From positions 1 through 58,793 of the forward strand of contig JAPHRK010000032.1 in assembly GCA_026196105.1 (NCBI GenBank): a stretch of DNA of 58,793 nt. The letters are read 5' to 3'. The notes below the pieces were generated by a model that worked only from the letters and a program-made list of their open reading frames with translations, made no database searches and had not been told where the DNA came from. The stretch is from Rhodospirillales bacterium (lineage in GTDB: Bacteria; Pseudomonadota; Alphaproteobacteria; Rhodospirillales; JAPHRK01). Shown here piece after piece: positions 35,258 to 44,473 of the stretch (the first letter of the stretch is position 1; the number at the start of each line of letters is the position of its first letter). The translations under genes and the position numbers were made by a program.

Positions 35258-36676
35258 ATGGGTCGGATTTCATTTTTCGCAGCAATTTTTCTAGGCGCAA
35301 CCGGGTTTGGTTTCGCCCATGCAGGTGAAGTAGAAATCCCCGCAAAGGATCGAACCGACCTCGCCATTACCCTTTATAGTAATGGTTTTGCCATGATTGA
35401 TGAAACAAGGTCGCACAGTGTTACCAAAGGGCTAAACACTTTTGCCCTAACAGGAATAGCCAACCAGATCAGCACAGATACTGTCCGCATGGATGCTGGG
35501 GACCTGCAAATTCTCGAGTTTGGTTATGACAAAACGGTTTTGTCTGCCGCCTCTCTTCTAGACCGCTATAAGGGACAAGAGGTTTTTGTTGAATACCGCC
35601 ATGAGTTAAGCGGTGTTTCTGATCGCAAAAAAGCAAAAATCCTAACAACTCGCAACGGGACGGTTTTAGAAATTAACGGTGAAATATACCCTTCTAGCCC
35701 CGGTCACTTTGTTTATCCCAAACTCCCTGATGATTTAAGGGCTGAACCTGCTTTAACTTTGATGGCTCAAGCCAAAGCCGATGGCCCAAGTAAGCTACAG
35801 CTTAGTTACCTGGCCCGAGGTTTTAGCTGGCGGGCAAATTACGTTGCAGTCCTCAACGAAGGTGAAACCGCCCTTGAGCTTACCGGACGGGCCACTTTGA
35901 CAAACTCAGGTGGTATGGATTTAGAAAATGCCGCCATGACTTTAATCGCCGGTAATGTTACGGCCCCTCAAACTGAAAGACGCAACTTCCAAAGAGAAGC
36001 TCCGATGGCGATGATGGCAAAGTCCAGCGATGCCATGGTGGAGAGCGCCCCCCATCGCTCCTTCTCTAATCGTCATCTCTATACCTTGCCAGGCAAAAGG
36101 ACACTGCGTTCTGGGGAAAGTAAGCAAGCAACCTTGTTTAGCACTCCAAAAGTCGCTGTTGAGCGTCGTTTTATTTTCGCAGGTGGGATCATTGGTCGGT
36201 ATCAACAGGGTGAACGCCAGGAAAAAGCTGCTATCCAAATTCGGTTTAAAAACACCAAGAAAGACGGCCTTGGCATCCCTCTGCCCGGTGGAGCGGTGAA
36301 TACTTATAAAAAGGACCAAGGGGGGACTTTGCGATATGTGGGTCAAAATAGCTTAAGTGATATTGCCGTCGATAAAACTGGACAGATAAGTATTGGGAAG
36401 GCCTTTGATATTACGCTGAAGCGTACCCAAACAGAGTTCAAACGTACCGGACCCAAAAACCGAAACTTTGAAAGCGCCTGGAAATTAGAGATCGCTAACG
36501 CCAAAACTGAAGCCATCACCGTGGTGCTTGAAGAACGCATGCATGGTGACTGGAAAATCATCCAATCCAGCCAAGAGGCTGAATCAAAAACATCCCAAAA
36601 AGCCGTTTGGCAAATCAAAGTGCCCGCAAAAGGAACAGCAGCTCTCACCTATCAAGTCGCTGTAACAAACAGGTAA
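35258..36676 (+). CDS. Secreted DUF4139 domain protein
   Basis: This 472-residue protein starts at ATG 35258 because GAGGAGAG stands just upstream and a signal peptide follows (FFAAIFLGATGFGFAHA). The mature protein is beta-rich, with LSYLARGFSWRANYVAVLNE, characteristic of the DUF4139/MuiA group. Ends such as AVWQIKVPAKGTAALTYQVA fit the same family. The function is unknown; it should reside in the periplasm or outer envelope. It is divergent from rmuC across 153 bases. Confidence 0.85.
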   Translation: MGRISFFAAIFLGATGFGFAHAGEVEIPAKDRTDLAITLYSNGFAMIDETRSHSVTKGLNTFALTGIANQISTDTVRMDAGDLQILEFGYDKTVLSAASLLDRYKGQEVFVEYRHELSGVSDRKKAKILTTRNGTVLEINGEIYPSSPGHFVYPKLPDDLRAEPALTLMAQAKADGPSKLQLSYLARGFSWRANYVAVLNEGETALELTGRATLTNSGGMDLENAAMTLIAGNVTAPQTERRNFQREAPMAMMAKSSDAMVESAPHRSFSNRHLYTLPGKRTLRSGESKQATLFSTPKVAVERRFIFAGGIIGRYQQGERQEKAAIQIRFKNTKKDGLGIPLPGGAVNTYKKDQGGTLRYVGQNSLSDIAVDKTGQISIGKAFDITLKRTQTEFKRTGPKNRNFESAWKLEIANAKTEAITVVLEERMHGDWKIIQSSQEAESKTSQKAVWQIKVPAKGTAALTYQVAVTNR

Positions 36677-36721
36677 CCCCAAACTCTGCTTAGAATGTTA
36701 TAAGTGTTTGAGGCTCTAAAC

Positions 36722-36750
36722 TTGACCTTTAACGCTCCTACCCTTATGTG
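36722..36750 (+). promoter_or_regulatory. Candidate sigma-70-type promoter for def-fmt-truA
   Basis: TTGACC (36722-36727), a 17-base spacer and TATGTG (36745-36750) lie 40 bases before the def ATG. The boxes are matched by eye only. Confidence 0.35.
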
Positions 36751-36789
36751 GTGGGGTCTGCCTGTTAATTACGATTTAAGAGACCTCTC

Positions 36790-37305
36790 ATGGCACTATT
36801 GCCCATTTTGACTGCTCCCGATCCACGCTTGAAAAAGAAGAGCTTACCGGTTGAGAAAGTCGACGACGAAATTAAGCAGCTGATGAAAGATATGCTGGAG
36901 ACCATGTACGATGCGCCAGGCATTGGTCTCGCTGCTGCTCAAGTGGGTGTTTTAAAGCGGGTTTTGGTCATTGATATTACCAAAGACGAAGAAAACGAAG
37001 CCGCTCCCTTATGTATGGCAAATCCTGAAATTATTTGGGCGTCAGATGAAAAAACTGTCTATGAAGAAGGGTGCCTGTCCGTCCCAGAACAATTTGCTGA
37101 AGTAAAAAGGCCTGAGAAGGTCAAAGTCCGCTTCATTGATCAGGAAAATGAAATCCGGGAGATAGAAGTAGATGGATTGCTGGCAACTTGTGTTCAACAC
37201 GAGATGGATCACCTCGAAGGGGTACTGTTTGTCGATCATCTTTCCACAGTAAAACGCGGTATGATGTTGCGTAAGGCGAAGAAATCTAAAAAACTCAGCA
37301 TGTAA
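36790..37305 (+). CDS. def: Peptide deformylase
   Basis: This enzyme removes the formyl group from nascent N-formyl-methionyl proteins. The 171-residue protein has all three motifs: [19 protein letters not shown] (metal-binding cysteine) and [12 protein letters not shown] (HExxH). It precedes fmt by ten bases, so the formylating and deformylating enzymes are made from one transcript. Confidence 0.97.
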   Translation: MALLPILTAPDPRLKKKSLPVEKVDDEIKQLMKDMLETMYDAPGIGLAAAQVGVLKRVLVIDITKDEENEAAPLCMANPEIIWASDEKTVYEEGCLSVPEQFAEVKRPEKVKVRFIDQENEIREIEVDGLLATCVQHEMDHLEGVLFVDHLSTVKRGMMLRKAKKSKKLSM

Positions 37306-37315
37306 GGATTGTTCC

Positions 37316-38239
37316 ATGTCGGCCCTTCGTATCATCTTTATGGGAACTCCTGATTTTTCCGTTCCTGTTCTCGATGCCTTAATCAAAGCGGGCCATAACG
37401 TGATTTGCGCCTACAGCCAGCCTCCAAAACCTGTGGGACGCGGACATAAAACTCGCCCAACCCCTATTCATGCTTTTGCAGAAGAAAAAGGCATTGAAGT
37501 TCGTCATCCTAAAAGCCTTAAAAGTGATGAGGAAAAACAAGCCTTTATGGATTTGAAGGCTGATATTGCTGTGGTCGTTGCCTATGGCCTGATCCTACCA
37601 AAAGCTATTCTAGAGGCCCCACGGTTGGGCTGCGTTAATATTCACGCCTCCTTACTCCCACGATGGCGCGGAGCCGCCCCAATCCAACGGGCTATACTCG
37701 CAGGTGATTCTGAAAGTGGTGTCACCATCATGCAGATGGATGAAGGCTTAGATACGGGCGATATGCTCATGACTGAAACAGTGCCTTTAACACCCCTCAC
37801 CACAGCCAGCGAACTCCACGATAATTTATCTCAAATCGGGGCTAAGCTTATTATTGAAGCAGTCTCTGGTCTTGATGAAGGCCGATTGATTGGTATGCCT
37901 CAACCTGAAGAAGGTGTAACCTATGCTGCTAAGCTTGAAAAAAATGAAGGTCGCCTGGATTGGTCAAAGCCAGCAATTGAGTTGCAACGCGCCATAAATG
38001 CATTCACCCCCTGGCCGGGAGCGACTTTTGCCTATGGTGACAATCGCATCAAAGTCCTTGAGGCAGAAGTTGTCGACGAAAATGGTACTCCAGGCACGGT
38101 TCTTGATGACACGTTGACAATAGCTTGTGGTGAAAAGAGTCTCAGACCCTTGAGGGTCCAGCGTCCTGGTAAAGGGCCTATGGATACAGAGGCTATGTTG
38201 CGCGGATTTCCCATCGCTCCTGGAACCGTGCTGAGCTAA
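37316..38239 (+). CDS. fmt: Methionyl-tRNA formyltransferase
   Basis: Fmt formylates initiator Met-tRNA using 10-formyltetrahydrofolate. The 307-residue protein opens [19 protein letters not shown] and has the catalytic [20 protein letters not shown] segment (Asn-His-Ser/Asp triad region) and a C-terminal OB-fold domain. The last base of its stop codon is the first of the truA start (TAATG), so the two genes are coupled. Confidence 0.97.
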   Translation: MSALRIIFMGTPDFSVPVLDALIKAGHNVICAYSQPPKPVGRGHKTRPTPIHAFAEEKGIEVRHPKSLKSDEEKQAFMDLKADIAVVVAYGLILPKAILEAPRLGCVNIHASLLPRWRGAAPIQRAILAGDSESGVTIMQMDEGLDTGDMLMTETVPLTPLTTASELHDNLSQIGAKLIIEAVSGLDEGRLIGMPQPEEGVTYAAKLEKNEGRLDWSKPAIELQRAINAFTPWPGATFAYGDNRIKVLEAEVVDENGTPGTVLDDTLTIACGEKSLRPLRVQRPGKGPMDTEAMLRGFPIAPGTVLS

Positions 38240-38982
38240 TGCCACGCTATAAAATCACCATCGAATATGACGGCACTGGTTTAGTCGGTTGGCAACGACA
38301 AGATAATGGTTTCTCCGTTCAGCAAGCCTTGGAACAAGCCCTTGCTAAACTCTCACCAAGAGAAGAGCCCCCTGTCGTTTATGGGGCAGGGCGCACGGAT
38401 GCGGGGGTTCATGCCCTCGGGCAAGTAGCCCATTTTGACCTCAAGGGGGACTATACAGCCGATAAAGTTCGTGACGGAATCAATTATCACATCCGTCCTA
38501 ATAAGGTCAGCGTGCTTAAGGCCGAAGTGGTTGATGAGGAATTTAATTCACGCTTTGACGCTAATGAACGGGCCTATCTCTACCGCATTCTGAACCGTCG
38601 CCCTCCAGCACCTCTAAAACAAGGTCAGGTTTGGGAGGTCAAAGTCCCCTTGGATGCCACAGCAATGCACGAAGCGGCTCAGGTTTTGGTGGGCAATCAT
38701 GATTTCACCACCTTCCGCGCTTCTGTTTGTCAGGCCCAATCCCCTGTCAAAACCCTTGATATGATCAATATCACCGAGGAGGGAGAAGAAATCCACGTTC
38801 GGGTTCGAGCTCGGTCCTTCCTCCACCATCAAGTCCGCAATATTGTCGGGACGTTAAAGCTCGTTGGAGAAGGAAACTGGACCAAAGAAGACGTTAAAAA
38901 CGCCCTTGAAGCTAAAAATCGTATCGCTGGGGGTCCCACAGCACCCGCTTATGGGCTATATCTAACAGAAGTGGTGTATTAG
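38239..38982 (+). CDS. truA: tRNA pseudouridine(38-40) synthase
   Basis: TruA makes pseudouridine at positions 38, 39 and 40 of the tRNA anticodon arm. The 247-residue protein shows the catalytic aspartate in GAGRTDAGVHALGQVAHF and the ARSFLHHQVRNIVGTL motif. It overlaps fmt by one base. A short GACACT/AGTGTC hairpin follows the stop. Confidence 0.97.
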   Translation: MPRYKITIEYDGTGLVGWQRQDNGFSVQQALEQALAKLSPREEPPVVYGAGRTDAGVHALGQVAHFDLKGDYTADKVRDGINYHIRPNKVSVLKAEVVDEEFNSRFDANERAYLYRILNRRPPAPLKQGQVWEVKVPLDATAMHEAAQVLVGNHDFTTFRASVCQAQSPVKTLDMINITEEGEEIHVRVRARSFLHHQVRNIVGTLKLVGEGNWTKEDVKNALEAKNRIAGGPTAPAYGLYLTEVVY

Positions 38983-39018
38983 ACACTTAGTGTCATAAAA
39001 TAAAAACAGGAGGCCGGG

Positions 39019-39324
39019 TTGGACAAGATTGGTGAAAATAGTTCAAGCTCTAGCAGTTCAAAAAACCAGATGGAACTTAGCTTAACCCCGTCTAATGAAG
39101 GCAAATCTTATATGGGATATGCCGGGGTTATTTTAGGGGTCATCGGTATTTTCTCCAGCGCCATATTTACAGTTATTGGTCTTGTTTGTGCTGTTATTGC
39201 CCTCTTTATGGGACAATTCTCCCTCGGGGTCATCGGCCTTCTTCTCGCCCTCGCTGGTATTGTCACCTCACCCATTATCATGGGGATGATTGGTTTAAGC
39301 ACCATCTTAGCTTGGTTTACCTAA
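39019..39324 (+). CDS. Small two-helix membrane protein
   Basis: This 101-residue protein has a Ser-rich N-terminal tail (SSSSSSSK) and two to three long membrane segments (about 32-55, 60-78, 80-100), resembling DUF4190-type small membrane proteins. It begins at TTG 39019 with AGGAGG five bases upstream, an unusually strong site for a TTG; ATG 39070 is the alternative. It follows truA by 36 bases and may share its transcript. The function is unknown. Confidence 0.68.
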   Translation: MDKIGENSSSSSSSKNQMELSLTPSNEGKSYMGYAGVILGVIGIFSSAIFTVIGLVCAVIALFMGQFSLGVIGLLLALAGIVTSPIIMGMIGLSTILAWFT

Positions 39325-39331
39325 AAGATTA

Positions 39332-40726
39332 TCACTGAAGATTTGCTTTGTCGGGTTTAAAGCCTTGCCAAGCAAACCAGTAGGCTACGTGACCAGGCAA
39401 CCGTTCCAGGCGTTTGCTGTTTTCACCTATTAAAGCGTCTTCTTCTATTGTCCAAATATGTTCTTTTTCATCTTTGATTTGGTCTGCCGTTACCCCCGCT
39501 TTAAATTCATGCCCTTTTGCTTTGTAAGCCCGAACGGTACGTGTTTTTGCCTCTCCAATCAGCACGACATCTAAATCACCAACTTTATCATTGATGACAG
39601 CCCCTCCTTTAAAGAGCGAAAGAGGCCAAGCTTTTTCGTTTGAATTTGCTTTTTCCCCAACGGTTGCCCGCAAAGCAAAAACATAATCTTTAGGGTTTAA
39701 ACGCTTATTAGTGATGAGGGCAGGGAACATCAGGTCAGGCCCCTCAAAATAATCCCAATAAGGGCTAAGGGTCGTATATTCACGGTTATAGCCCGTATCT
39801 AAGGATAAAACTTTGCTCTCAGGATGGCGCTTTCGCCATTGCTTCCAAATGGTAATGATCACAGGTCGGACTTTTAATTGAATTTTCGAACCAACAAGGG
39901 GCCCAACCACAGGCTTACCCGTAAACTGATTCCATAAAGAGTGGGTTTGTTGATCATACATGAGCTTGTTTGAACGGTATAAAAATCCGGACGAGCCAAA
40001 AATAAGGGGATCTGGCTGAGAGGGTATTTTAGTCTCAAACAAAATGCCTGAACCACACAGCGTACAATAGGCCAACGCCACCGGAACCCCACCGATCACG
40101 TCATTAAACATCTCATGCCAATCCATGATCCGTAAGGGGTAGGCTCTCACATCACCGTTAATGGCAACGCCAAAAACCAGCTCATCATCATTTAGGTAAC
40201 TGGCCTCCTCAGCTTTGATGAGCTTAGGATTGTTAAGAGAGGGAATACCGTCTTTGCGCACACCGCCCCAAGCGATTTCTTCCAGTCGGATTTCATGCTT
40301 GATGCCTGGGCGTAGGAAAAGGCGGAAATTTTCATCAATTTGCGCCATCACATCTGCTTTGACCCGGTCAAAACCTTCAAAGGGTTTTATTTCCGGGTGG
40401 CTCTCAAGCCATAACATCCATTTATGCCAGGAGGGTCCGTACTGATGACCCACTAAGCTGACAAGGGCTTTGTTAACATCTGCATGGGAAGGGACAAAAC
40501 GCAGTGCCTGGATAAGGATAGGTGTAACATCCAAACGCCCTCGAGCCGTCAGAGCCTTTAAAGCTTCCAGCCGCTTTTCCCGATTATTGCCAAATAATTG
40601 TTGGGCAAGATACTGGACAGTCTCAATATCATTGGTTTTTAAATCTGTTTTTTCTTCTGCAAAAGCTATCGACGCAAAAAACCCAAATAAAATCGCTAAT
40701 AGTCCAATACGCCCATAGCTAATCAT
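39332..40726 (-). CDS. Secreted DUF3179 domain protein
   Basis: This protein has 464 residues from ATG 40726, chosen because a signal peptide (GRIGLLAILFGFFASIAFA) follows directly; an open frame extends 91 codons upstream but lacks such features. After a helical N-terminal region come the DUF3179 hallmarks: WHEMFNDVIGGVPVALAYCT, LCGSGILFETK, and HSLWNQFTGKPVVGPL. The conserved cysteines and histidine hint at a metal or cofactor site, but the function is unknown. It is divergent from hslV. Confidence 0.88.
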   Translation of the reverse strand: MISYGRIGLLAILFGFFASIAFAEEKTDLKTNDIETVQYLAQQLFGNNREKRLEALKALTARGRLDVTPILIQALRFVPSHADVNKALVSLVGHQYGPSWHKWMLWLESHPEIKPFEGFDRVKADVMAQIDENFRLFLRPGIKHEIRLEEIAWGGVRKDGIPSLNNPKLIKAEEASYLNDDELVFGVAINGDVRAYPLRIMDWHEMFNDVIGGVPVALAYCTLCGSGILFETKIPSQPDPLIFGSSGFLYRSNKLMYDQQTHSLWNQFTGKPVVGPLVGSKIQLKVRPVIITIWKQWRKRHPESKVLSLDTGYNREYTTLSPYWDYFEGPDLMFPALITNKRLNPKDYVFALRATVGEKANSNEKAWPLSLFKGGAVINDKVGDLDVVLIGEAKTRTVRAYKAKGHEFKAGVTADQIKDEKEHIWTIEEDALIGENSKRLERLPGHVAYWFAWQGFKPDKANLQ

Positions 40727-40848
40727 GTTGATATACCTTCCTTCAGTTGAAGAAAGCATATGCTGATATATAGAAAAAAATAAAATCACTTTCCTGTCAA
40801 AAGACAGTGAACGCGTCATACAAGAACCGACAAACGACAACCTCTCCA

Positions 40849-40876
40849 CTTGACCTGTTAGCAGAACCGGACTAAG
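40849..40876 (+). promoter_or_regulatory. Candidate promoter before hslVU
   Basis: CTTGAC (40849-40854), a 16-base spacer and ACTAAG (40871-40876) lie about 35 bases before the hslV ATG. The CTTGA element would suit a heat-shock sigma-32 promoter, as expected for hslVU, but the downstream box is a weak match. Confidence 0.3.
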
Positions 40877-40909
40877 TGCAGAGCACTCCTTCAATAGACG
40901 CGAGTTATC

Positions 40910-41476
40910 ATGTCTCAAAATCAAAATCCCGGTTGGCGCGGTACAACCATTCTCTCTATCCGCAAAGGCGACAAAGTTGTGATCGCAGGCGATGGGCAAG
41001 TGAGCCTAGGTCAAACAGTGATCAAGGCCAACGCCCATAAGGTGCGCAAACTCGGTGACGGAGCCGTCATTGTTGGATTTGCTGGCGCCACCGCAGATGC
41101 TTTTACTTTGTTTGAACGCCTTGAGGCCAAACTGGAACAACACCCTGGGCAATTGACCCGTGCCTGTGTTGAGCTCGCCAAAGATTGGCGAACTGATCGT
41201 TATTTGCGCAAACTTGAAGCAATGATGGCCGTAGCTGATGACAAAGTTTCCCTTGTTCTCACCGGGACTGGCGATGTTTTAGAGCCTGAAGACGGTATTA
41301 TCGGCATCGGTTCTGGTGGCAACTATGCTTTGGCAGCAGCAAAAGCATTGATTGACCAAGACATGGACATTGTCGATATGGCAAAACGCTCCATGAAAGT
41401 TGCGGCAGACATTTGTGTCTATACCAACGAAAATGTAATTATCGAGACCTTACCAAAAGAAAAATCGGCAAAATAA
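40910..41476 (+). CDS. hslV: ATP-dependent protease subunit HslV
   Basis: HslV is the threonine-protease core of the HslVU (ClpQY) complex. The 188-residue protein has a propeptide ending in GWRGTTILS; cleavage before the TT pair exposes the catalytic threonine. The [15 protein letters not shown] and [14 protein letters not shown] segments are standard. The stop is three bases before the hslU ATG, so the subunits are co-translated. Confidence 0.97.
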   Translation: MSQNQNPGWRGTTILSIRKGDKVVIAGDGQVSLGQTVIKANAHKVRKLGDGAVIVGFAGATADAFTLFERLEAKLEQHPGQLTRACVELAKDWRTDRYLRKLEAMMAVADDKVSLVLTGTGDVLEPEDGIIGIGSGGNYALAAAKALIDQDMDIVDMAKRSMKVAADICVYTNENVIIETLPKEKSAK

Positions 41477-41478
41477 AC

Positions 41479-42789
41479 ATGACTAATTTCAGCCCCCGTG
41501 AAATCGTTTCCGAACTTGATCGTTATATTGTTGGTCAAGACGACGCCAAACGTGCCGTCGCTATTGCCTTGCGCAACCGCTGGCGCCGCCAACAACTACC
41601 CGATGATCTTAAAGAAGAAGTTTTACCTAAAAACATCTTGATGATTGGCCCTACGGGTGTCGGTAAAACCGAAATCGCCCGTCGTCTAGCAAAACTAGCT
41701 CAGGCCCCCTTCCTCAAAGTGGAAGCGACCAAGTTTACCGAAGTGGGTTATGTGGGCCGCGATGTTGAATCCATCGTTAGAGATTTAGTCGAAGTCGCTA
41801 TTCACCAAACTCGGGAACGGCTGCGCAAACAAGTGACGGCAAAAGCCGAACTTTCTGCTGAAGAGCGGGTGATTGACGCCCTTGTTGGCGATAACGCCTC
41901 TGAAGATACCCGTCAAAAATTCCGCAAATTACTGCGCGAAGGTAAGCTTGACGATAAAGAGATTGAAATTAACGTCTCTGAGTCGGGCGGCAGCGGCATG
42001 CCTTCCTTTGAAATCCCCGGTATGCCCGGGGCTCAAATGGGCATGATTGACCTCACCGACATGCTCGGTAAAACTTTTGGTAACAAAACCAAACCTAAAA
42101 AGGTTAAAGTTTCCGAATCCCACGCCATGCTGATGGATGATGAAAGCGACAAACTGCTTGATGACGACAAAGTGGTGCGCGAAGCCGTGGAAGCCGTGGA
42201 AAATAACGGCATTGTCTTCCTCGACGAGGTCGACAAAATTACTGTCCGCTCTGATCGCAGCGGCAGTGATGTGTCACGAGAAGGGGTACAACGTGATCTG
42301 TTGCCTCTTATTGAAGGCACCACGGTCGCCACCAAGCATGGCACCATTAAAACCGACCATATTTTGTTTATCGCCTCTGGCGCTTTCCATGTGGCCAAGC
42401 CTTCTGATTTGTTGCCAGAACTACAAGGTCGTTTGCCCATCCGGGTTGAGCTCAAAGCCCTGACCCGGGATGATCTGTTGCGCATCCTCACCGAACCTGA
42501 GGCCAACTTGGTCAAACAATCCGTTGCGATGATGGCAACAGAAGATGTCACCTTAGAGTTTGATGAGGGAGCCATCGGCGAAATCGCTGATCTGGCTGAA
42601 GAAATCAACAGCGGCGTTGAAAATATAGGCGCACGACGGCTGCAAACCGTGATGGAAAAGCTCTTAGAAGACATTAGCTTCACCGCCACCGACCGCCCCG
42701 GCGAAACCGTCAAAATCACCTCAGAAGACGTTCGAACAAATGTCGAAGGCCTCGCCAAAAACGCCGATCTAAGTAAGTTTATCCTGTAG
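41479..42789 (+). CDS. hslU: ATP-dependent protease ATPase subunit HslU
   Basis: This 436-residue AAA+ unfoldase for HslV starts [20 protein letters not shown] (ATG 41479, two bases after the hslV stop). It shows Walker [16 protein letters not shown], the pore motif in [14 protein letters not shown], Walker [12 protein letters not shown], and sensor-2 [20 protein letters not shown]. The I-domain lies between. The C-terminus ends LSKFIL, the tail that docks in HslV. Confidence 0.97.
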   Translation: MTNFSPREIVSELDRYIVGQDDAKRAVAIALRNRWRRQQLPDDLKEEVLPKNILMIGPTGVGKTEIARRLAKLAQAPFLKVEATKFTEVGYVGRDVESIVRDLVEVAIHQTRERLRKQVTAKAELSAEERVIDALVGDNASEDTRQKFRKLLREGKLDDKEIEINVSESGGSGMPSFEIPGMPGAQMGMIDLTDMLGKTFGNKTKPKKVKVSESHAMLMDDESDKLLDDDKVVREAVEAVENNGIVFLDEVDKITVRSDRSGSDVSREGVQRDLLPLIEGTTVATKHGTIKTDHILFIASGAFHVAKPSDLLPELQGRLPIRVELKALTRDDLLRILTEPEANLVKQSVAMMATEDVTLEFDEGAIGEIADLAEEINSGVENIGARRLQTVMEKLLEDISFTATDRPGETVKITSEDVRTNVEGLAKNADLSKFIL

Positions 42790-42802
42790 AGAAACTTCGT
42801 TT

Positions 42803-42902
42803 TCCCCTTCCCCTTCTAGGGGGAGCCAGAGGGGGATGTTGGCAGGACATAAATTTACTCTGAATCAGTATCCCACCTAACCTCCCCTAAAAGGGGAGGG
42901 AT
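42803..42902. repeat. Inverted-repeat element (MITE-like) after hslU
   Basis: Two imperfect arms of about 34 bases face each other: 42803-42837 (beginning TCCCCTTCCCCTTCTAGGGG) and 42870-42902 (ending CCCCTAAAAGGGGAGGGAT). Each arm is itself palindromic. The 32-base centre is unique. The right arm could also terminate hslVU transcripts. No transposase is present. Confidence 0.65.
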
Positions 42903-42925
42903 AATTTTTGAGTAGCATAACAACC

Positions 42926-43150
42926 TTAGAATTTCCGATATTCATCTAGATGGAGACAATTTTCCTCAACCCACTTATTGGAACTCTCCAAGGCCGCTGC
43001 ATTTTCTTTACGCCAATACACAGGTTTTGTTTGAATAGCCACTTCAGGCAAGCGAGAGCGCTTTGAATAAGAGCCCGTTAATTTCTTAGGACTATCTTGC
43101 GCAATATCAGAAAATTTTTCACTTAGTCTTTTTTTATCTCCATACGACAT
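42926..43150 (-). CDS. CcdA-like antitoxin, orphan
   Basis: This 74-residue protein starts at ATG 43150 with GAGGG five bases upstream. Its last 30 residues (WRKENAAALESSNKWVEEN then CLHLDEYRKF) match the toxin-binding tail of CcdA-family antitoxins. The N-terminal part is basic and Ser-rich and does not show a clear ribbon-helix-helix. A ccdB toxin would be expected to overlap its end; only 136 bases with an inverted-repeat element lie there before the opposing hslU. It is probably a remnant or a stand-alone antitoxin. Confidence 0.65.
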   Translation of the reverse strand: MSYGDKKRLSEKFSDIAQDSPKKLTGSYSKRSRLPEVAIQTKPVYWRKENAAALESSNKWVEENCLHLDEYRKF

Positions 43151-43185
43151 AACAACCCTCAAATGATTTGATTCAGTGCCTTAAT

Positions 43186-43866
43186 CTAACTCCCCCAAAC
43201 CGCGTCCTTAATTTCCCCGACAAACTCAGCATGAGCCGCGAGTTCTTCAGTACTTGGGGCGTGGTGGCGGGGGTCACGGTGAGGTTTGTCGGACTTCTTA
43301 AGCTTTGGGCCACCACCCGCGGTGGTTTTGTCGTTGGCTAAGCTAAGACCGCGTTGACGACCATCGATAAGTTCTAAGTAGACTTGGGCTAGGAGATCGG
43401 CATCAAGTAAAGCGCCGTGGTAAGTCCGGTTGGAATTGTCGATGCCGAATTTATTACACAAGGCATCGAGGTTTACTTTAGTTCCGGGGAATTTGTTACG
43501 TGCAATGCGCACTGTGTCCAAAGACTGTTCCATAGAAAGCTCATCTTTGCCTAGCAAGTTAAGCTCAGCATTAATGAAACCCATATCGAACTCGGCATTA
43601 TGGATAACGAGCGTTGAATCCTGGATAAATTCAAGAAAGGCATCGACAATGCCAGCAAAATTAGGCTCATCGGCGACCTTTTCATTAGTGATGCCGTGGA
43701 CCTTGACCACCTCTTCCGGGATATCGCGCTCAGGGTTAATGTATTGGTGGTAAACTTTACCCGTTGGCATATGATCAATAAGCTCAACACAACCAATTTC
43801 AACAATTCGGTGGCCAGATTTAGGACTTAAACCCGTTGTTTCCGTATCAAGAACGATTTCACGCAC
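43186..43866 (-). CDS. dnaQ: DNA polymerase III subunit epsilon (3'-5' proofreading exonuclease)
   Basis: This 226-residue DEDDh exonuclease shows ExoI VLDTETTGLSP, ExoII HNAEFDMGFINAE and ExoIII YHGALLDADLLAQVY. It proofreads for the replicative polymerase core. Its first eight bases overlap the end of coaE. It ends a five-gene minus-strand run (ppsR-maf-aroE-coaE-dnaQ) that is conserved next to alphaproteobacterial replication origins. Confidence 0.96.
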   Translation of the reverse strand: MREIVLDTETTGLSPKSGHRIVEIGCVELIDHMPTGKVYHQYINPERDIPEEVVKVHGITNEKVADEPNFAGIVDAFLEFIQDSTLVIHNAEFDMGFINAELNLLGKDELSMEQSLDTVRIARNKFPGTKVNLDALCNKFGIDNSNRTYHGALLDADLLAQVYLELIDGRQRGLSLANDKTTAGGGPKLKKSDKPHRDPRHHAPSTEELAAHAEFVGEIKDAVWGS

Positions 43867-44473
43867 TTATTTTTCCTTTTCGAACCATTTTTATGACTTT
43901 TTGTACTTTTTTAAGGGTAAAAGCTTTTCCAAGACTCGTTTTAATAACAATATCTGCGCGCCGCCTCTTGTCCTGATCATCCATTTGCGCACCCCGAATG
44001 GAGGCTAATTTCTCGGCTGTCATGTCTGGGCGTGCCATTACCCGTTGGGTTTGTAAGAATTTTGGCGCCGAGACCACGACTGTCATATCACAATTTAAAT
44101 CCCCACCGGTTTCAAACAACAAAGGAATATCAAGCACCACCATTTTTTGTCCAGCAAGCGCAGCTTGCTTTAAAAATTTTTGTTTCTCTTCCCCAACAAG
44201 CGGATGAACGATGGCCTCTAACTTTTTTAAAGCCTCAACATTGCCAAAAACCATTTTTCCTAAGCGCTGGCGGTTGACAGCGCCTTTTTCAACCACACCA
44301 GGGAAGGCCGCCTCAACGGGAGCAACTGCCTTGCCCCCTTTGGAAAAGAGCTTATGGACGGAAGCATCCGCATCATGAACGGGCACACCAAGACGAGCAA
44401 ACATTTTAGCGGTTTCGCTTTTGCCCATACCAATCGACCCAGTCAGGCCAATGATAGTGAAAGGATATTTCAC
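43859..44473 (-). CDS. coaE: Dephospho-CoA kinase
   Basis: CoaE phosphorylates dephospho-CoA, the last step of coenzyme A synthesis. The 204-residue protein has the P-loop GLTGSIGMGKSETAKMFARL, DADASVHKLF, and VVLDIPLLFETG. It overlaps aroE by four bases upstream and dnaQ by eight downstream. Confidence 0.96.
   Translation of the reverse strand: MKYPFTIIGLTGSIGMGKSETAKMFARLGVPVHDADASVHKLFSKGGKAVAPVEAAFPGVVEKGAVNRQRLGKMVFGNVEALKKLEAIVHPLVGEEKQKFLKQAALAGQKMVVLDIPLLFETGGDLNCDMTVVVSAPKFLQTQRVMARPDMTAEKLASIRGAQMDDQDKRRRADIVIKTSLGKAFTLKKVQKVIKMVRKGKISA

Noticed and set aside
40727-40999. N-terminal extension of the DUF3179 gene up to 40999
   Set aside because: It would overlap hslV on the other strand and place 91 unrelated residues before an obvious signal peptide at ATG 40726.
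42033-42758. 241-codon open frame on the minus strand opposite hslU
   Set aside because: It lies wholly inside the intact hslU gene, is Ser/Arg-rich low complexity, and has no ribosome site or recognisable domain.
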